Assembly (NCBI GenBank): GCA_013397115.1
Contig: VWZW01001404.1
Span: 434,001 to 498,000, forward strand
Length of the DNA: 64,000 nt
Direction of reading: 5' to 3'
Origin: Edolisoma coerulescens
Taxonomy: Eukaryota; Chordata; Aves; Passeriformes; Campephagidae
Shown: positions 25,351 to 36,200 of the stretch, in pieces
Layout of the letters: each line of letters begins with the position of its first letter
Numbering within the stretch: the first letter of the stretch is position 1
Notes under the pieces: generated by a model
The model's database searches: none
What the model saw: the letters and a program-made list of their open reading frames with translations, nothing else
Told to the model about the DNA's origin: nothing
Translations under genes and position numbers: made by a program

Positions 25351-26732
25351 TTTAAGTAATATTTCTGGGAATGTAATTGATTTACAAGAATCAAGTCCTG
25401 TCAGTTCCCTGAGCCTGTATGCAGTATGGAAAAGGACCCTTTGTTCTTTCTATGTGCATCAGAAGTAGCCCAAAAGGCAAAAGACAAAGCATTTGCCTTA
25501 ACCCGAGGGCTGTAGAGGAAAAAAAGGGCAAACACTAACCTCTCCCAACCAATTTAAGCAATAACTTTTCTCCAATTCACTTTAGCACCTTTCTGCTCAG
25601 ATCTTAACTTCCCTCTGCCAAATTCTTATTGTCCTTCTTTTTTACCTTCTCAGAAATATTCTCTGATCTTTTCTGCTCAAAACGTGTGTTCAGATGAGGT
25701 CATATATTACTATCCAAGCAGATAATAGGACCCAGGAGCTTCAGTATGCCATATTTGAGTGTCCTATATCCTCCAGGACTTTGCAGTTTGTACTGCTTTT
25801 TGAGCCAAGTGCCTCGACTGAGCCTATATCAATAGAATTTCAGAAACATACGCGGAAACAAAGGAATGCAGAATCAGTTTAACAGAATGAGAAGAGATAG
25901 CCATCTCGACAATGTTCCAGGGTAATTTGGCTTGATGCTTATGCCTAAAATTCATTTTGTTAGAGTGACCGATCTTCAGGAGAACTGTGTAATGAATGGA
26001 CAGCTAGGTTAATGTCAACGTGCTGTTACAGGCAGAAGCCAAAAATTCTCCTTAATGTTGTCTCATTAGGAAGCCCCCGTGTAAGCATCTTTCCCAGAAT
26101 ACTGTGAGAATCTGTGCGCCAGAGCTGGTGGGAGGGATCCTCCACCAGCTGCCAAACATGACATTTCTGGACAGGCTGCTGAACCCTCAGCAGGTGACAT
26201 CTGTGAAGCAGCCTTTCATCTTCCTGTCTCTCAATGGCTGAGTACCTGCATGGGGCAGGGATCCCAGAGAGGCTCTATGAATGCAGCCTGTCTCTTTCTC
26301 CCAGCTGGGCTTCCACAGCCACAGGCTGAGGATCCCTGAATTTGAGCTTCCAGTGTCAACATCTGCTCTCAGAGCCTCTTTTGTCCATTTCTCTCTTTAT
26401 GTGCTGACAGCTAAATCTTGGTCCAGCCAATATAAACTGTCTGTAATCATCAGAACACAATCTACTGACTGTTTACAGCTTACAAGCAATAGGTATGTTT
26501 TTCACTTCTGTGGTGTATTTAACTGAGTAGGAGAGAGATTAAACAGCAGAAAGGATTGAGCAGTTTAGAAATTTTTCAACTGCTGTAAAAAATGGAAAGC
26601 TTAAAAACATGATCTGAGTGAAAACCTACTTAGAGATCATATTAGTGTCAGAAGCCTTTAAAATTCTAAAACATTGGTACACAGCTCGTAGTTTTCTTGA
26701 AGATCTTGCAATAAACCAATTTTCTGAGATGG

Positions 26733-26767
26733 GAAAAATAAAAAAAAAAAAAGAAAAAATAAAAAAG
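26733..26767. repeat. A-rich low-complexity run
   Basis: Interrupted poly(A) with a few t and g bases. No upstream SINE or LINE body is recognisable that would make it a retroposon tail. Confidence 0.8.
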
Positions 26768-27187
26768 CGGTACATTTTTTCCTTTTCACAAAGTCCTCAA
26801 AAGGCAAATGTTCTTTTCACAAAATTCCAAGTGTTGCTAAATGTAATTTATTCATAACAATTAATGTTATCGCAATGAATACCAAATGAATTGCTAATCA
26901 TTGGCCACCCTGTTTTAAAGTGTTACCTATCCATCTGTCTGTTTTGCTAAAGGTACTTTTCACAACATATGTTTCTTTTGGATCTTTGAGTGCCACTAGC
27001 AAAGGCATAGTCACCCATCAGAAGGACATTCAAATACATAATAAACAGAAAGTTGTTCAGAACGTTTTCATGTCTTGGATAGATGTTCCTGGTTTACTTT
27101 TTTTTAATGAAGGAAGCAAGGTTTTACCTCAGTGCTGGATAAATGTAGGTGAGAAGATTATTTCTTGTGGCCAAAGGATAAGGTTGT

Positions 27188-27426
27188 AATGATAGGACAC
27201 GGTGTAATGGTCTTAAGCTGAAGGACAGTAAGTTTAGAGGGTGGTGAGGCACTGGAACAGGCTGCCCAGAGAGGTTGTGTAATCTTCCCCCATGGAGGTA
27301 TTTAAGACCAAACTGGGTGCGGCTCTGAGCAACCTGGTCTGGTGGAATGGTCCCTGCCCATGGCAGGGGGTTGGAACTAGGTAATCTTCAAGGTTCCTTC
27401 CAAACCAAACCATCCTATGGTTCTAC
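27188..27426 (+). mobile_element. CR1 LINE 3' fragment
   Basis: Contains the conserved CR1 blocks in order: GGTGTAATGG..AAGCTGAAGGA, CACTGGAACAGGCTGCCCAG, AGGTTGTGTAATCT, GGAGGTATTTAAGACC, GGGGGTTGGAACTAGGTAAT and a tail of CATCCTATGGTTCTACG. It is truncated 5' and its tail has decayed. Confidence 0.92.
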
Positions 27427-28225
27427 GGATTGGAAACATAAGGTCTGGATACTTCTCTTACTTCTACCACAGGCAACCTGGCGCTCATGATCTTGAGCCT
27501 TTCAGAATAGAACAAGAACCTAAGTGGATGTTTATGAGTTGAAATGTCATTCAATTTCAAATTGAATTTGGTTCTTAAATCATCTGTAAATGAATCAACC
27601 ACTACCTTTGGGTATTTCTTGTTTGGTGTTTGCAAAATGAGCATCCCAGCAAGCCTGTAAGTGTGATAACTGATTTATAGATATTCACAATGAATACTGG
27701 GAGCCTTACACTAAAGGAGAGCAGTAACTGTGTGATATTACCACCTTCATGAAACTGGTGAAACAGTACAATTGCATTTTTTACTACCACTTATTTTCAG
27801 TTGAACGGTGCCAAAATTTGCTAAAACATGTATAATAGTTGATCTGAACATGCCCTATGCAGCAAATGTGAGATGTGTATGGCTGAATGCCTGGCCTGGC
27901 TCTTCAGCAGGAGCACTACACTTACACCTTTGCACCCACAGCAGCCACTGAGAGCAATAAAGACCTGACTTGCAGCCTGAAGGGGAATAGAAGCCTGAAA
28001 TGTACACCTTAGAGGGCCAGCTGTGAGCAGGCAAAGTACCAAGAGGTATCTTCACTACAGGAAAATAGAGAGTTTTTACTTCAGTATAGTTTAGAAAACA
28101 AGACCGAACACCTGGATGATGTATTCAATATGAATAGGTGGTGACATGGGACCAGGCTTATAATCCTAACAAATAATTCCGTTTTATGTCCTAGCTAGAA
28201 CATTCAGAAAGATATTTACAGTTAA

Positions 28226-28251
28226 ATATATATATATATATAAAAAAAAAT
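28226..28251. repeat. (TA)n microsatellite with poly(A)
   Basis: About eight TA units followed by nine A. Confidence 0.9.
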
Positions 28252-28349
28252 AAGTGAATAATGTGAATATAAGAATTTAGAAATTAGTTAAAATTTGAAG
28301 GACCTTTGAGTACCTGGTTTTGGATTTAGATCGTGAGCATTTCTGAGTC

Positions 28350-28380
28350 TGTACCCACCGAGATTTTCTCTGTGGGTACA
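28350..28380. repeat. 9-bp perfect inverted repeat (hairpin)
   Basis: Arms tgtacccac (28350-28358) and gtgggtaca (28372-28380) are exact reverse complements with a 13-base loop. Pairing stops at the outer ends, so the stem is much shorter than a microRNA precursor. Confidence 0.7.
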
Positions 28381-30178
28381 AGGCATGGGTGAATGCTGGA
28401 TAGTGTGTTGCGAATACTACAGCGTATAAACACAAAGAATAACTAATAGCTCTACACTTAGCTACTTAGTTGTAACTCCAGACCGTTATAATTATGAAGT
28501 AATCTGCCAACTAGAATTTTAATGCAATAACAATGTTACGCGATCCTGAGAATATTTCCAAAAAAACATCAACAAAGAGCCAAAGTAGATCTGATTTTCA
28601 TCACTCTAAAAAAGTAGCTATTGCCCACAGTAAAGCAAGAATAACTAGAACAACTAATAACTCAGAAGGAAACACAAACACTTTCTGGGTCATCATCCTG
28701 CACTTTGCCAGGGGTGTTTGGAAAAAAAACCAAAACAACAAAACACAAAAAGCAGTGGATGTCCCTAGCTCCAATACTGTGGAGAACACAAACATTACAA
28801 GATAAAGGTATAATGCTGTCTTCTTTAGCAATTATATCATTTAGGTAGCCCAGAAAATTGTCATAAACTTTTCTAAATTATATTGGGGAATCACTTATTC
28901 AATACTAATAAACTAATGTCATCCTCCAAAACTGTGCACAGCTCAGTCCTCTTTTGTATCTCTATTTACACTCAACCACATTTATTCAATCTCAGATCTC
29001 TCTTGAATTTCCAGTTCACAAAACCAATATCCTGGTTCAGCACCTTCTCAGTGAACAGATTCTCTGGAGAGCACTGACAGTCTTTTGCATAGTGTTCACC
29101 AGCATGAAGGCAGGGGAACCACCTGCTTGTGTTTGAAACTCTGCTTTTCAAAAACTGTCATTTTAAAATTATATCATCTCCAATTCTTAGAGATCCTTGG
29201 AAAGAAAATACTCTAATTTGCGGCAGGTTTATTTTCCTAATGCCAGGTATGCAATTATTTTGTCATTTCAAAGTGCAGAAAATCAGTACTTTAAAAAAAA
29301 ATTAACCAAAACAAAAACATAACAAAAAAAACCCCAAGCAGTTTACCAACTTGGAAAGGAGGAAAAACACCTGAAGAACAAAATTATCAGTTGTGCAAGA
29401 TAATAAATAAACTGCTTGTAAAAAGTGCTGGTTAGTGAAGAACATCCTATAGCCAAGGACAGGAATACAAATTGAGATACAGGAGCCTTGAACAAAATTT
29501 CTCTATGTCTCTTAATTTATTGGCCAAATGCATACATATTTTTTTAAATGTTTGAGTTTAGGTTGTTTGGGATTTTTTTTAAGTTATTGTAAAGGAATTC
29601 ATTTGCATTATGATCTTTGTGGAAATAATAACACCTTCCATCTGATTCCAATTTGCTGTCAGAAAAATGGCAAGAAAGGAAGGGCAGAATCTTTTAATGT
29701 TTATTTCTGCTGTTTGAAAACGCTCTGAAAAAGGCACTGTGACTCTGGTGGGGGCTCTTTGATGGAAGTTTTTATGAAGTTAATGTTGCAGAGAGATGGT
29801 CGGAAGCCCCCAACAAGCGGACTGTGGCGTGTCGAACGGTCAAACGATTCCATCTGTAGTTAAATCTGCTACTGGAAGCATTTATCAACCTCCCAGTTGT
29901 TTAATTTGGGATCCTGCTGCTCCCACACTCTATCTGGATTTTGTCATTTACTAGAGCTGCACCCTTGTTAGGTTTGGAAAGAAAAGCAAAACCATACAAA
30001 TGTTTCAGCTGCTTCGGATACTCTGCTCAGAAACCAGAAATACTGAAAAACCCAATACTTTTACAATTTTCCTCATATAATCTATTTGGTGGATAAGTGA
30101 ACAGGTTTTGAGTGAAGGATTCTTTGCAAAATGTCCTTACAGTGTTAACTAAACTCCACTAACTTCAGTCTAAGCCAA

Positions 30179-30194
30179 TTTTTTTTTTTTTTTA
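30179..30194. repeat. Poly(T) run
   Basis: Sixteen consecutive T. Confidence 0.9.
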
Positions 30195-31441
30195 CTAAAG
30201 AGGCTCAAAGCTGAACTGCAAATGGTAGCCATCCTCCCTTGAATGTGTAAAAATCTAAATCTTGATTTTATAGCTTCATCCTTCTTCTCCAAACAGCTCA
30301 ATCTAGCAGACCACATATGCCTGTTTAACACTTTGCCTTCCTCTCCCTCAGCTTCATTTACACCATTCTTTCAGTTCCACTGCTGGCCAGTGATATTCTC
30401 AATTCAAGGGCGCCTTAGAGTTTGTGGTCTCAGACCATTTCCTCTCTTTGCCTGTCAGCTTACTATAAGACTGCAGCTGAGATGCAAAACTTTATGGCCT
30501 GAATAATTAACATATTATTCTTATGCATGAGGGAGTCTGGAGCTCCAGAGAGCAGTCTAGGATCTCCTCCGCATTGCAATACTCCCTCTCCTTTAAGATA
30601 CTGTGAACCTCAAGTAGATCAGCTGGAAATTACCTCTTTATTATGTCCTACCAGTGCGCTGCAGCCATGCTGCAGGATCCCTTCCAAGGGGAAAAAGAGT
30701 TTCATTACCACTTGCCTTTCATTCTTTTTTTCAAGCAGAAAGGGGGCATCACACAGAGCTCTTAACTATGAGAAGGGTCAGCACACATCAAGGGGATCTA
30801 GAGACAGAAAGATCCAAATCTTTCTAGTAGTCATGTTAGCCAAGAGCTCTAGTTAAACATTCCTGTTACTGGAATCAATACTTCTTCCAGTGATGTTGGA
30901 TTGGCAATATTTTAGTAGAGCTGCAGAGACTAGAAAGAAAAGAAGGGTAAGTCAATGGACACTTAATAAAAATGAACATGTCACCCCAAAACCAGCAGAT
31001 GAATGAGAAAGAGAGAAACACAATGAGAGAGGAAGTGGAAAAAGGTATAAAATACAAACCCAGGTACATGACTTCTGGGTGGCAACCATATGGAGTATGG
31101 CATAACAGCTCCTCAGAACAATTACATTTTTCATTCTAGTGCTGGCAGTGTAGTTAGAATATCCCTTTGCACAACGTGATCTGGATGCCAATACCATACT
31201 GTTGGAAGCATCTACAGTAGGAACAGTTTCATACTATTTTTTTTTATTGCAGAACTGATAGTAGCAAGAACTAATTGCAAGAACAATAACTTGCCTTAGT
31301 GTCAACTATATTTGATACACTTCTCCCATTCAAACTGTCATAAAGGGAAAGAAAATAAGTCCAAAGGGTGAAATCTGAAAAGAAAAAAAAATAGAGTGAA
31401 GAGAGGAAGGAAGGAGAGAGAAAAATTAAAATAAAATCCCT

Positions 31442-32230
31442 TGCTATGGTGAATTCACCTCAGCTACCATCCAAGAACCAACCAGGCGCTTGCTCACTTC
31501 ATCCTTTCTCTCCCCCACAGCTGGATGTGGGAGAAGAAAGAATGAGATTGAGAGAGTCTATGGGTGAAGATGAAGGCAGAAAACTTACTTTCTAAGTACT
31601 GTCATGGGCAAAAAAAACCTCAACTTGAGGTATTTAATTTATTGCCAAATTGCATAACTATTTAATTACTGATTAGAGCATTGTCAAATAAAATGAGACA
31701 AGCATTAAGCTCTTAGGGAAAAATCATCTTTTCTTCGACTTTCCCAGGAAAGGAAGACTCCTGTCCTTCCTCCTTCCTTGCTTCCACTTTACTCAATCAC
31801 TTCAGACTCCTCTGCACCCTCATTATTGACACAGGTTACCCTCAGTCCTACTCCAGCAGCACCAGAGATGGGGGTCAATCACACAGTAGTTTCTCTGTTT
31901 ATCACCCTTTACCTATGCTCCTCTGTGGGTTTTCCTCAGGCCACAGTCCCCTCAGTTTGTACCTGCTACCCCTCCTCTGTTGTTCCCTCTTGTTTCTCAT
32001 TCTTTTTTCCCCTTTACCTCTGGTGTTTCCTGCCCTTTCTAATATATGTGTTCACAAAGGTGCCACCAATTCAGCTGATAGGATCAGCTGCGCCCTGTGG
32101 TAGGTCTGCTTTGGAGATACTGGTTGTATCTGACAAAAGTCAGTCAGTCCCACGTTTCTTCCCCCAAAGGCCACCCCTGCAGCCCTCTCCACTGTCAAAA
32201 CTTTGCTGTTCATACCAAATATATTTATGA
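31442..32230 (-). mobile_element. Degenerate avian ERV LTR (ERVL-like)
   Basis: The plus strand starts near a TG (31442) and runs through a block with ccatccaagaaccaaccagg and ctctcccccacagctggatg, the reverse complement of the 3' end of a common long avian LTR class that I recognise from memory. On the minus strand an AATAAA lies at 31638-31643 and a TATATT-type box at about 32042-32047, in the order promoter then polyadenylation signal expected for an LTR on that strand. Around 32100-32200 the sequence again fits the U3 of the same class. The outer (32.2 kb) edge is uncertain and no target-site duplication was found. A 150-codon plus-strand frame at 31778-32230 is antisense to this LTR and is not treated as a gene. 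Confidence 0.65.
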
Positions 32231-32483
32231 GAAAGTCAGATCTATACTTTCACTGATACTTTTGATGGGAGTGTCAATCAGTGTCACAAGTAAGAGAAGA
32301 CCCAAGCTAGTCTATACTTTATCTACGTGTGGAAGGATGCAAAGAAGGTGCAGGACCTTCCAGCTTTCAGAAATCTCAATGGATAATTTCTTTTGTTCCA
32401 AATCAGAGTCTCCATCTCCTAAGGTGCAATTATTATTGATTAATACAAGACATGATGGCAACTTGGCCTATTTGCAGTTCATA

Positions 32484-33579
32484 AAATCATAGAATATGCT
32501 AAGTTGGAAAGCACCCCCAAGGATCATCAAAGTCCAACTCCTGGCCCTGCACAGGACAGCCCCAAGAGTCACATCATGTGCCCAAGAGCATTGTCCAAAT
32601 CCTTCTTGACCTCTGTGTCAGGCTGGTGCTGTGACCACTTCCCTGGGGAGCCTGTTCCAGTGCCCAACCCCCCTCTGGGCGAAGAACCTTTTTCTAATAC
32701 CCAACCTAAATCTCCCCTGATGCGGCTTCAGGCCATTCCCTCAGGTCCTGTCACTGGTCACCACAGAGAACAGATCAGTGCCTGCCCCTCCTTTCCCCTT
32801 GTAAGGAAGCTGTAGACCACGATGAGGTCTCCCCTCAGTCTCCTCTTCTCCAGGCTGAACAGCCCAAGTGACTTCAGCTGCTCCTCATACAGCTTCCCCT
32901 CAAGGCCCTTCACCATCTTTGTTGCCCTTTTTTGGATGCTTTATAATAGCTTAAGGTCTTTCTTATATTGTGGCACCCAGAACCACCCCAGCACTCGGAG
33001 GTGAGGCTACCCCAGTGCAGAGCAGAGTGGGACAATCCCCTCCCTTGNTGCGGCTTCAGGCCATTCCCTCAGGTCCTGTCACTGGTCACCACAGAGAACA
33101 GATCAGTGCCTGCCCCTCCTTTCCCCTTGTAAGGAAGCTGTAGACCACGATGAGGTCTCCCCTCAGTCTCCTCTTCTCCAGGCTGAACAGCCCAAGTGAC
33201 TTCAGCTGCTCCTCATACAGCTTCCCCTCAAGGCCCTTCACCATCTTTGTTGCCCTTTTTTGGATGCTTTATAATAGCTTAAGGTCTTTCTTATATTGTG
33301 GCACCCAGAACCACCCCAGCACTCGGAGGTGAGGCTACCCCAGTGCAGAGCAGAGTGGGACAATCCCCTCCCTTGCCCAGCTGGCGATGCTGTGCCTGAT
33401 GCCCCCAGGACAGGGTTGGCCCTCCTGGCTGCCAGGGCACTGCTGACTGAGGTTCCACTTGCCACTGACCAGGACCCCCAGGGCCCTTTCCTAAGCACTT
33501 CCCTGCAGCATCTCATTCCATAGTCTGTACATACATCCAGGGTTGCCCCATCCCAGGAGCAGAACCCAGAACTTGCTCA
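32484..33579 (-). mobile_element. CR1 LINE with an internal exact duplication
   Basis: The plus strand begins aaatcatagaatatgctaag, the reverse complement of a CR1 3' terminus, continues through the 3' UTR and the end of ORF2, and closes near 33579 with the gggttgccccatcccaggag block that lies further into ORF2. The piece is about 1.1 kb, but 327 bp are present twice (32721-33047 and 33049-33375) with one N between. Without the extra copy the element is about 770 bp and collinear with the family. It is truncated 5' and full of stops, so inactive. Confidence 0.92.
32721..33375. repeat. Perfect 327-bp tandem duplication split by one N
   Basis: Copy 1 is 32721-33047 and copy 2 is 33049-33375, offset 328. 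The two copies look identical throughout and share the same open frames shifted by 328. The N at 33048 sits exactly at the junction. This is the signature of two contig ends that overlap and were joined without merging. Confidence 0.93.
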
Positions 33580-36059
33580 GAGCTGGCCATGTGTAAAAAA
33601 GAACTGCCTGCCTTACAGAGCCTGATATTTCAGTCTCATAAGTCCAGTGAAGTTACACATGAAATTAAATTGACTCAAGTCATCAGTGCTAGAAAAATGT
33701 TTGTATTTACCTCAGCTGCCAGATCCTGTCATTTTCCCAAATCAATTTCCATGAAGCAACCTCTATATTAGAAATGTTTCCCTCCTTCACCTTTTTTTTC
33801 CATATCTCTACTTCATCCTCTTTCAACTCCTGGTCCAGTATCTGATGTGTGTTCTATTGGAACTGATTTGACTCCCTATGAATCCAGCAGGTCTGCCAAT
33901 CTCAATCTACTTCAGAGTAGGCTATGAATTTGCTTGCTTAATTTTCAAACATGAAAATGGCGAGAAAGTCAGTTACCAATGAAAACTGAAGCAATTTGAA
34001 TTTTCTAACATTATATTCATAATACCCTTTTTAGCTAATGCATGCCCTAATACTATGAGCCTGGTTTACAGTGCAGTATCATCCTTAGCTCAAACTCTGG
34101 TTAAGTAAAGGAGTGAAAATGAAGAGCCATTCCCAGCTCCTTTTCAAAATTAAAGCATTAACTCTGTTGCAAACAGAGCTTATAGCTGCTTTGTAGCTGT
34201 GGAAACAGCAATATAGTGTAAAAGCTAGATAGCCCATATATTAGGTGCCCCGAGACAGAACCAATAAGTGGTGTAAATGCATTCTATATGGCCTTTTGTA
34301 ATTAGTAATGAAATGCCTGAAATAAATCCAAAGCCTTGCAAGAAGTCAGCTTTCCTTAGAAAACCTGTTTTCAAATGGCATCATACTTCAGCATTCTTCA
34401 ACTTTGTGAGTTCACAGCATCTGCTGCTTAAATATAACAGCACATATGGCAGCATCATTTTAGAAAGCAATGTAAAAAAAGACTGAAGAAACTATTATGA
34501 GGACTGCTGTCATGCTCTTGGGGCACAATTGCAATCTTGTGTTCCCATACGGCACCACTGGAGAAAGAATGTGAAGTTTTAATAGGGTAGATAGGGTCAA
34601 ATACTGTCTAATAAACTGAGTCGAATGTTCCCTTTTTGTACTTACATTTTATTAGCTTCAAATTAAATACACAATATAATTTAGGTCCTGACTTTTTTTC
34701 TTGGGACTAGAGGATGTGCTTGAAGTTTAGCCTGAGCATAAGTGCTGTTTTGAAGCCTAAATCAGCATTCATGCAAATCCTAACAAATGTTGACACTCTG
34801 TCTCTGGCAATCCAAGTGTGTAATTAATTTGTAGATCATCATACACCACTTTTGTGAACTGGTATCACCATCTAACTATTTTTCCACTGGGCAAACTTGT
34901 GACTTTTAGCAATGATGGTTTTTTTCTGTCTGACTCATAGCAGAGAGGACTCGTGTCTCTTAGGGACTAGAACATGCATCTGGAATTCTACTGATGTTTC
35001 ATTATTGACAGATTTTATAACATGAAAACAAGGATGCAATTATGCCAACTAGGGCACAGCCTCAGCCCAAAAGGAGAAGCGTGCCCAAAAGGTTTATGAA
35101 GATATAATTCTTTAATGAATTCCCAGAAATACTATTTCTATTTAATATTATTAAAGAATGGCATTAGCTCCTTCTGAGGAGTTGTGTATCTTTGGGAGAA
35201 TGTGAAGGAAGCTGATCTATCTCTTCTGTAGATAAAAATACCTATGATCACTATACAGGGATGATGCTTCCTTTCTGTCACTGACCACACACAGTAATTT
35301 TCAAGGGTGTGGGGAAGTTTTGAAAGAGAACAAGTAGAGGTTCAAGGTCCTAAATTAGCTGACCCCTGGGAATCTTTACCAGGACCAAGCAGAAAGAACC
35401 CATCCCTTCTCTTGGTCCATGGAAACCTGTTTGATTTGTGCTGTGATGGCTGATATCACTTGCGTTCTCCCACAGCAAATGAGTGCATAAGAAATATAAT
35501 TACTAGCAAGCAAACAGCACAAGTAAAGTCACTAGGAGATTGATATAGTCATGTACCTTCTCTTATGTTACTCACTTCTTGGATGTAAATTCAGTAGTAG
35601 AACTTCTTGTCAAAAAGCATTAGTGAGCTGAGCAAGATTTTCAAAAAGAAAAATGTAATTTAGTGGCAACTACTTCTCTTTGTTTCTTTTTCTCTTATAA
35701 GCAACTTAAAACTATACTTTTTCACTCATTATTAGGTTATTTTTAGGTTATTCTCAAGTAATTTTATAATAGAAAATAAAATCCCAGAGCAGCAGAACAG
35801 CACTTAATGTAATTACTGGCATGTTCTTCTTCAAACAACACTTATATTTCCTTGTCTTTCTGTGACAGAATTGCATTAGAAAAATTGATCTCACTGAAGC
35901 TGTCTAAAAAATCCCCAATTTTTACCACTACAAATACCATGCTAGAAGTATGATTTCTTTAAGAACTATTTCTCATTTACTGACCCTCCTCAGAAGTGTC
36001 AAACTGACATTTTTATCTCCATCTATAACATGTAGGCTCGTTTAGAAAGTAAGGGTTTA
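33580..36059. other. Unique AT-rich non-coding sequence
   Basis: No transposon or exon recognised. Frames at 33589-33771 and 34277-34486 (+) look like chance. Confidence 0.5.
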
Positions 36060-36200
36060 TCCCACAGCCTGCTAAGTTCAAGAAGCATTTGGACAATGTT
36101 TTCAGGCACATGGTGTGATTCTTGGGGTGTCCTGGGCCAGAAGTTGGACTCAATGATTCCTGTGACTCTCTTCCAACTCAGCAAATTATATGACTCTATA
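36060..36200 (+). mobile_element. CR1 LINE 3' fragment
   Basis: Conserved CR1 3' blocks in order: AGTTCAAGAAGCATTTGGAC, TCAGGCACATGGTGTGATTC, TTGGGGTGTCCTG, AGTTGGACTCAATGATTCCT and CTTCCAACTCAGCA, ending in a decayed tail (TATATGACTCTAT). Confidence 0.93.

Larger units (their letters stand above)
24121..27187. other. Unique AT-rich non-coding sequence
   Basis: No gene recognised. Includes an 18-bp tandem pair at 25315-25350 and an A-rich run at 26733-26767. Frames at 25694-25882, 26281-26526, 26618-26857 and 26920-27189 show no family resemblance. Confidence 0.5.
27427..31441. other. Unique AT-rich sequence with simple repeats
   Basis: No gene recognised. It holds a (TA)n run at 28226-28251, a hairpin at 28350-28380, an A-rich patch at 29291-29332 and a poly(T) run at 30179-30194. 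Bases 29740-29960 have CpG-containing, non-repetitive sequence that may be a conserved non-coding element. Frames at 28533-28805, 28601-28831, 30243-30506, 30527-30856 and 30952-31197 look like chance. Confidence 0.5.

Noticed and set aside
31778..32230. 150-codon plus-strand open frame
   Set aside because: It is antisense to the LTR at 31442-32230 and its Leu/Ser/Pro-rich composition follows from the pyrimidine-rich strand.
33238..33516. 92-codon minus-strand frame
   Set aside because: It is part of the CR1 fragment and read out of the ORF2 frame.
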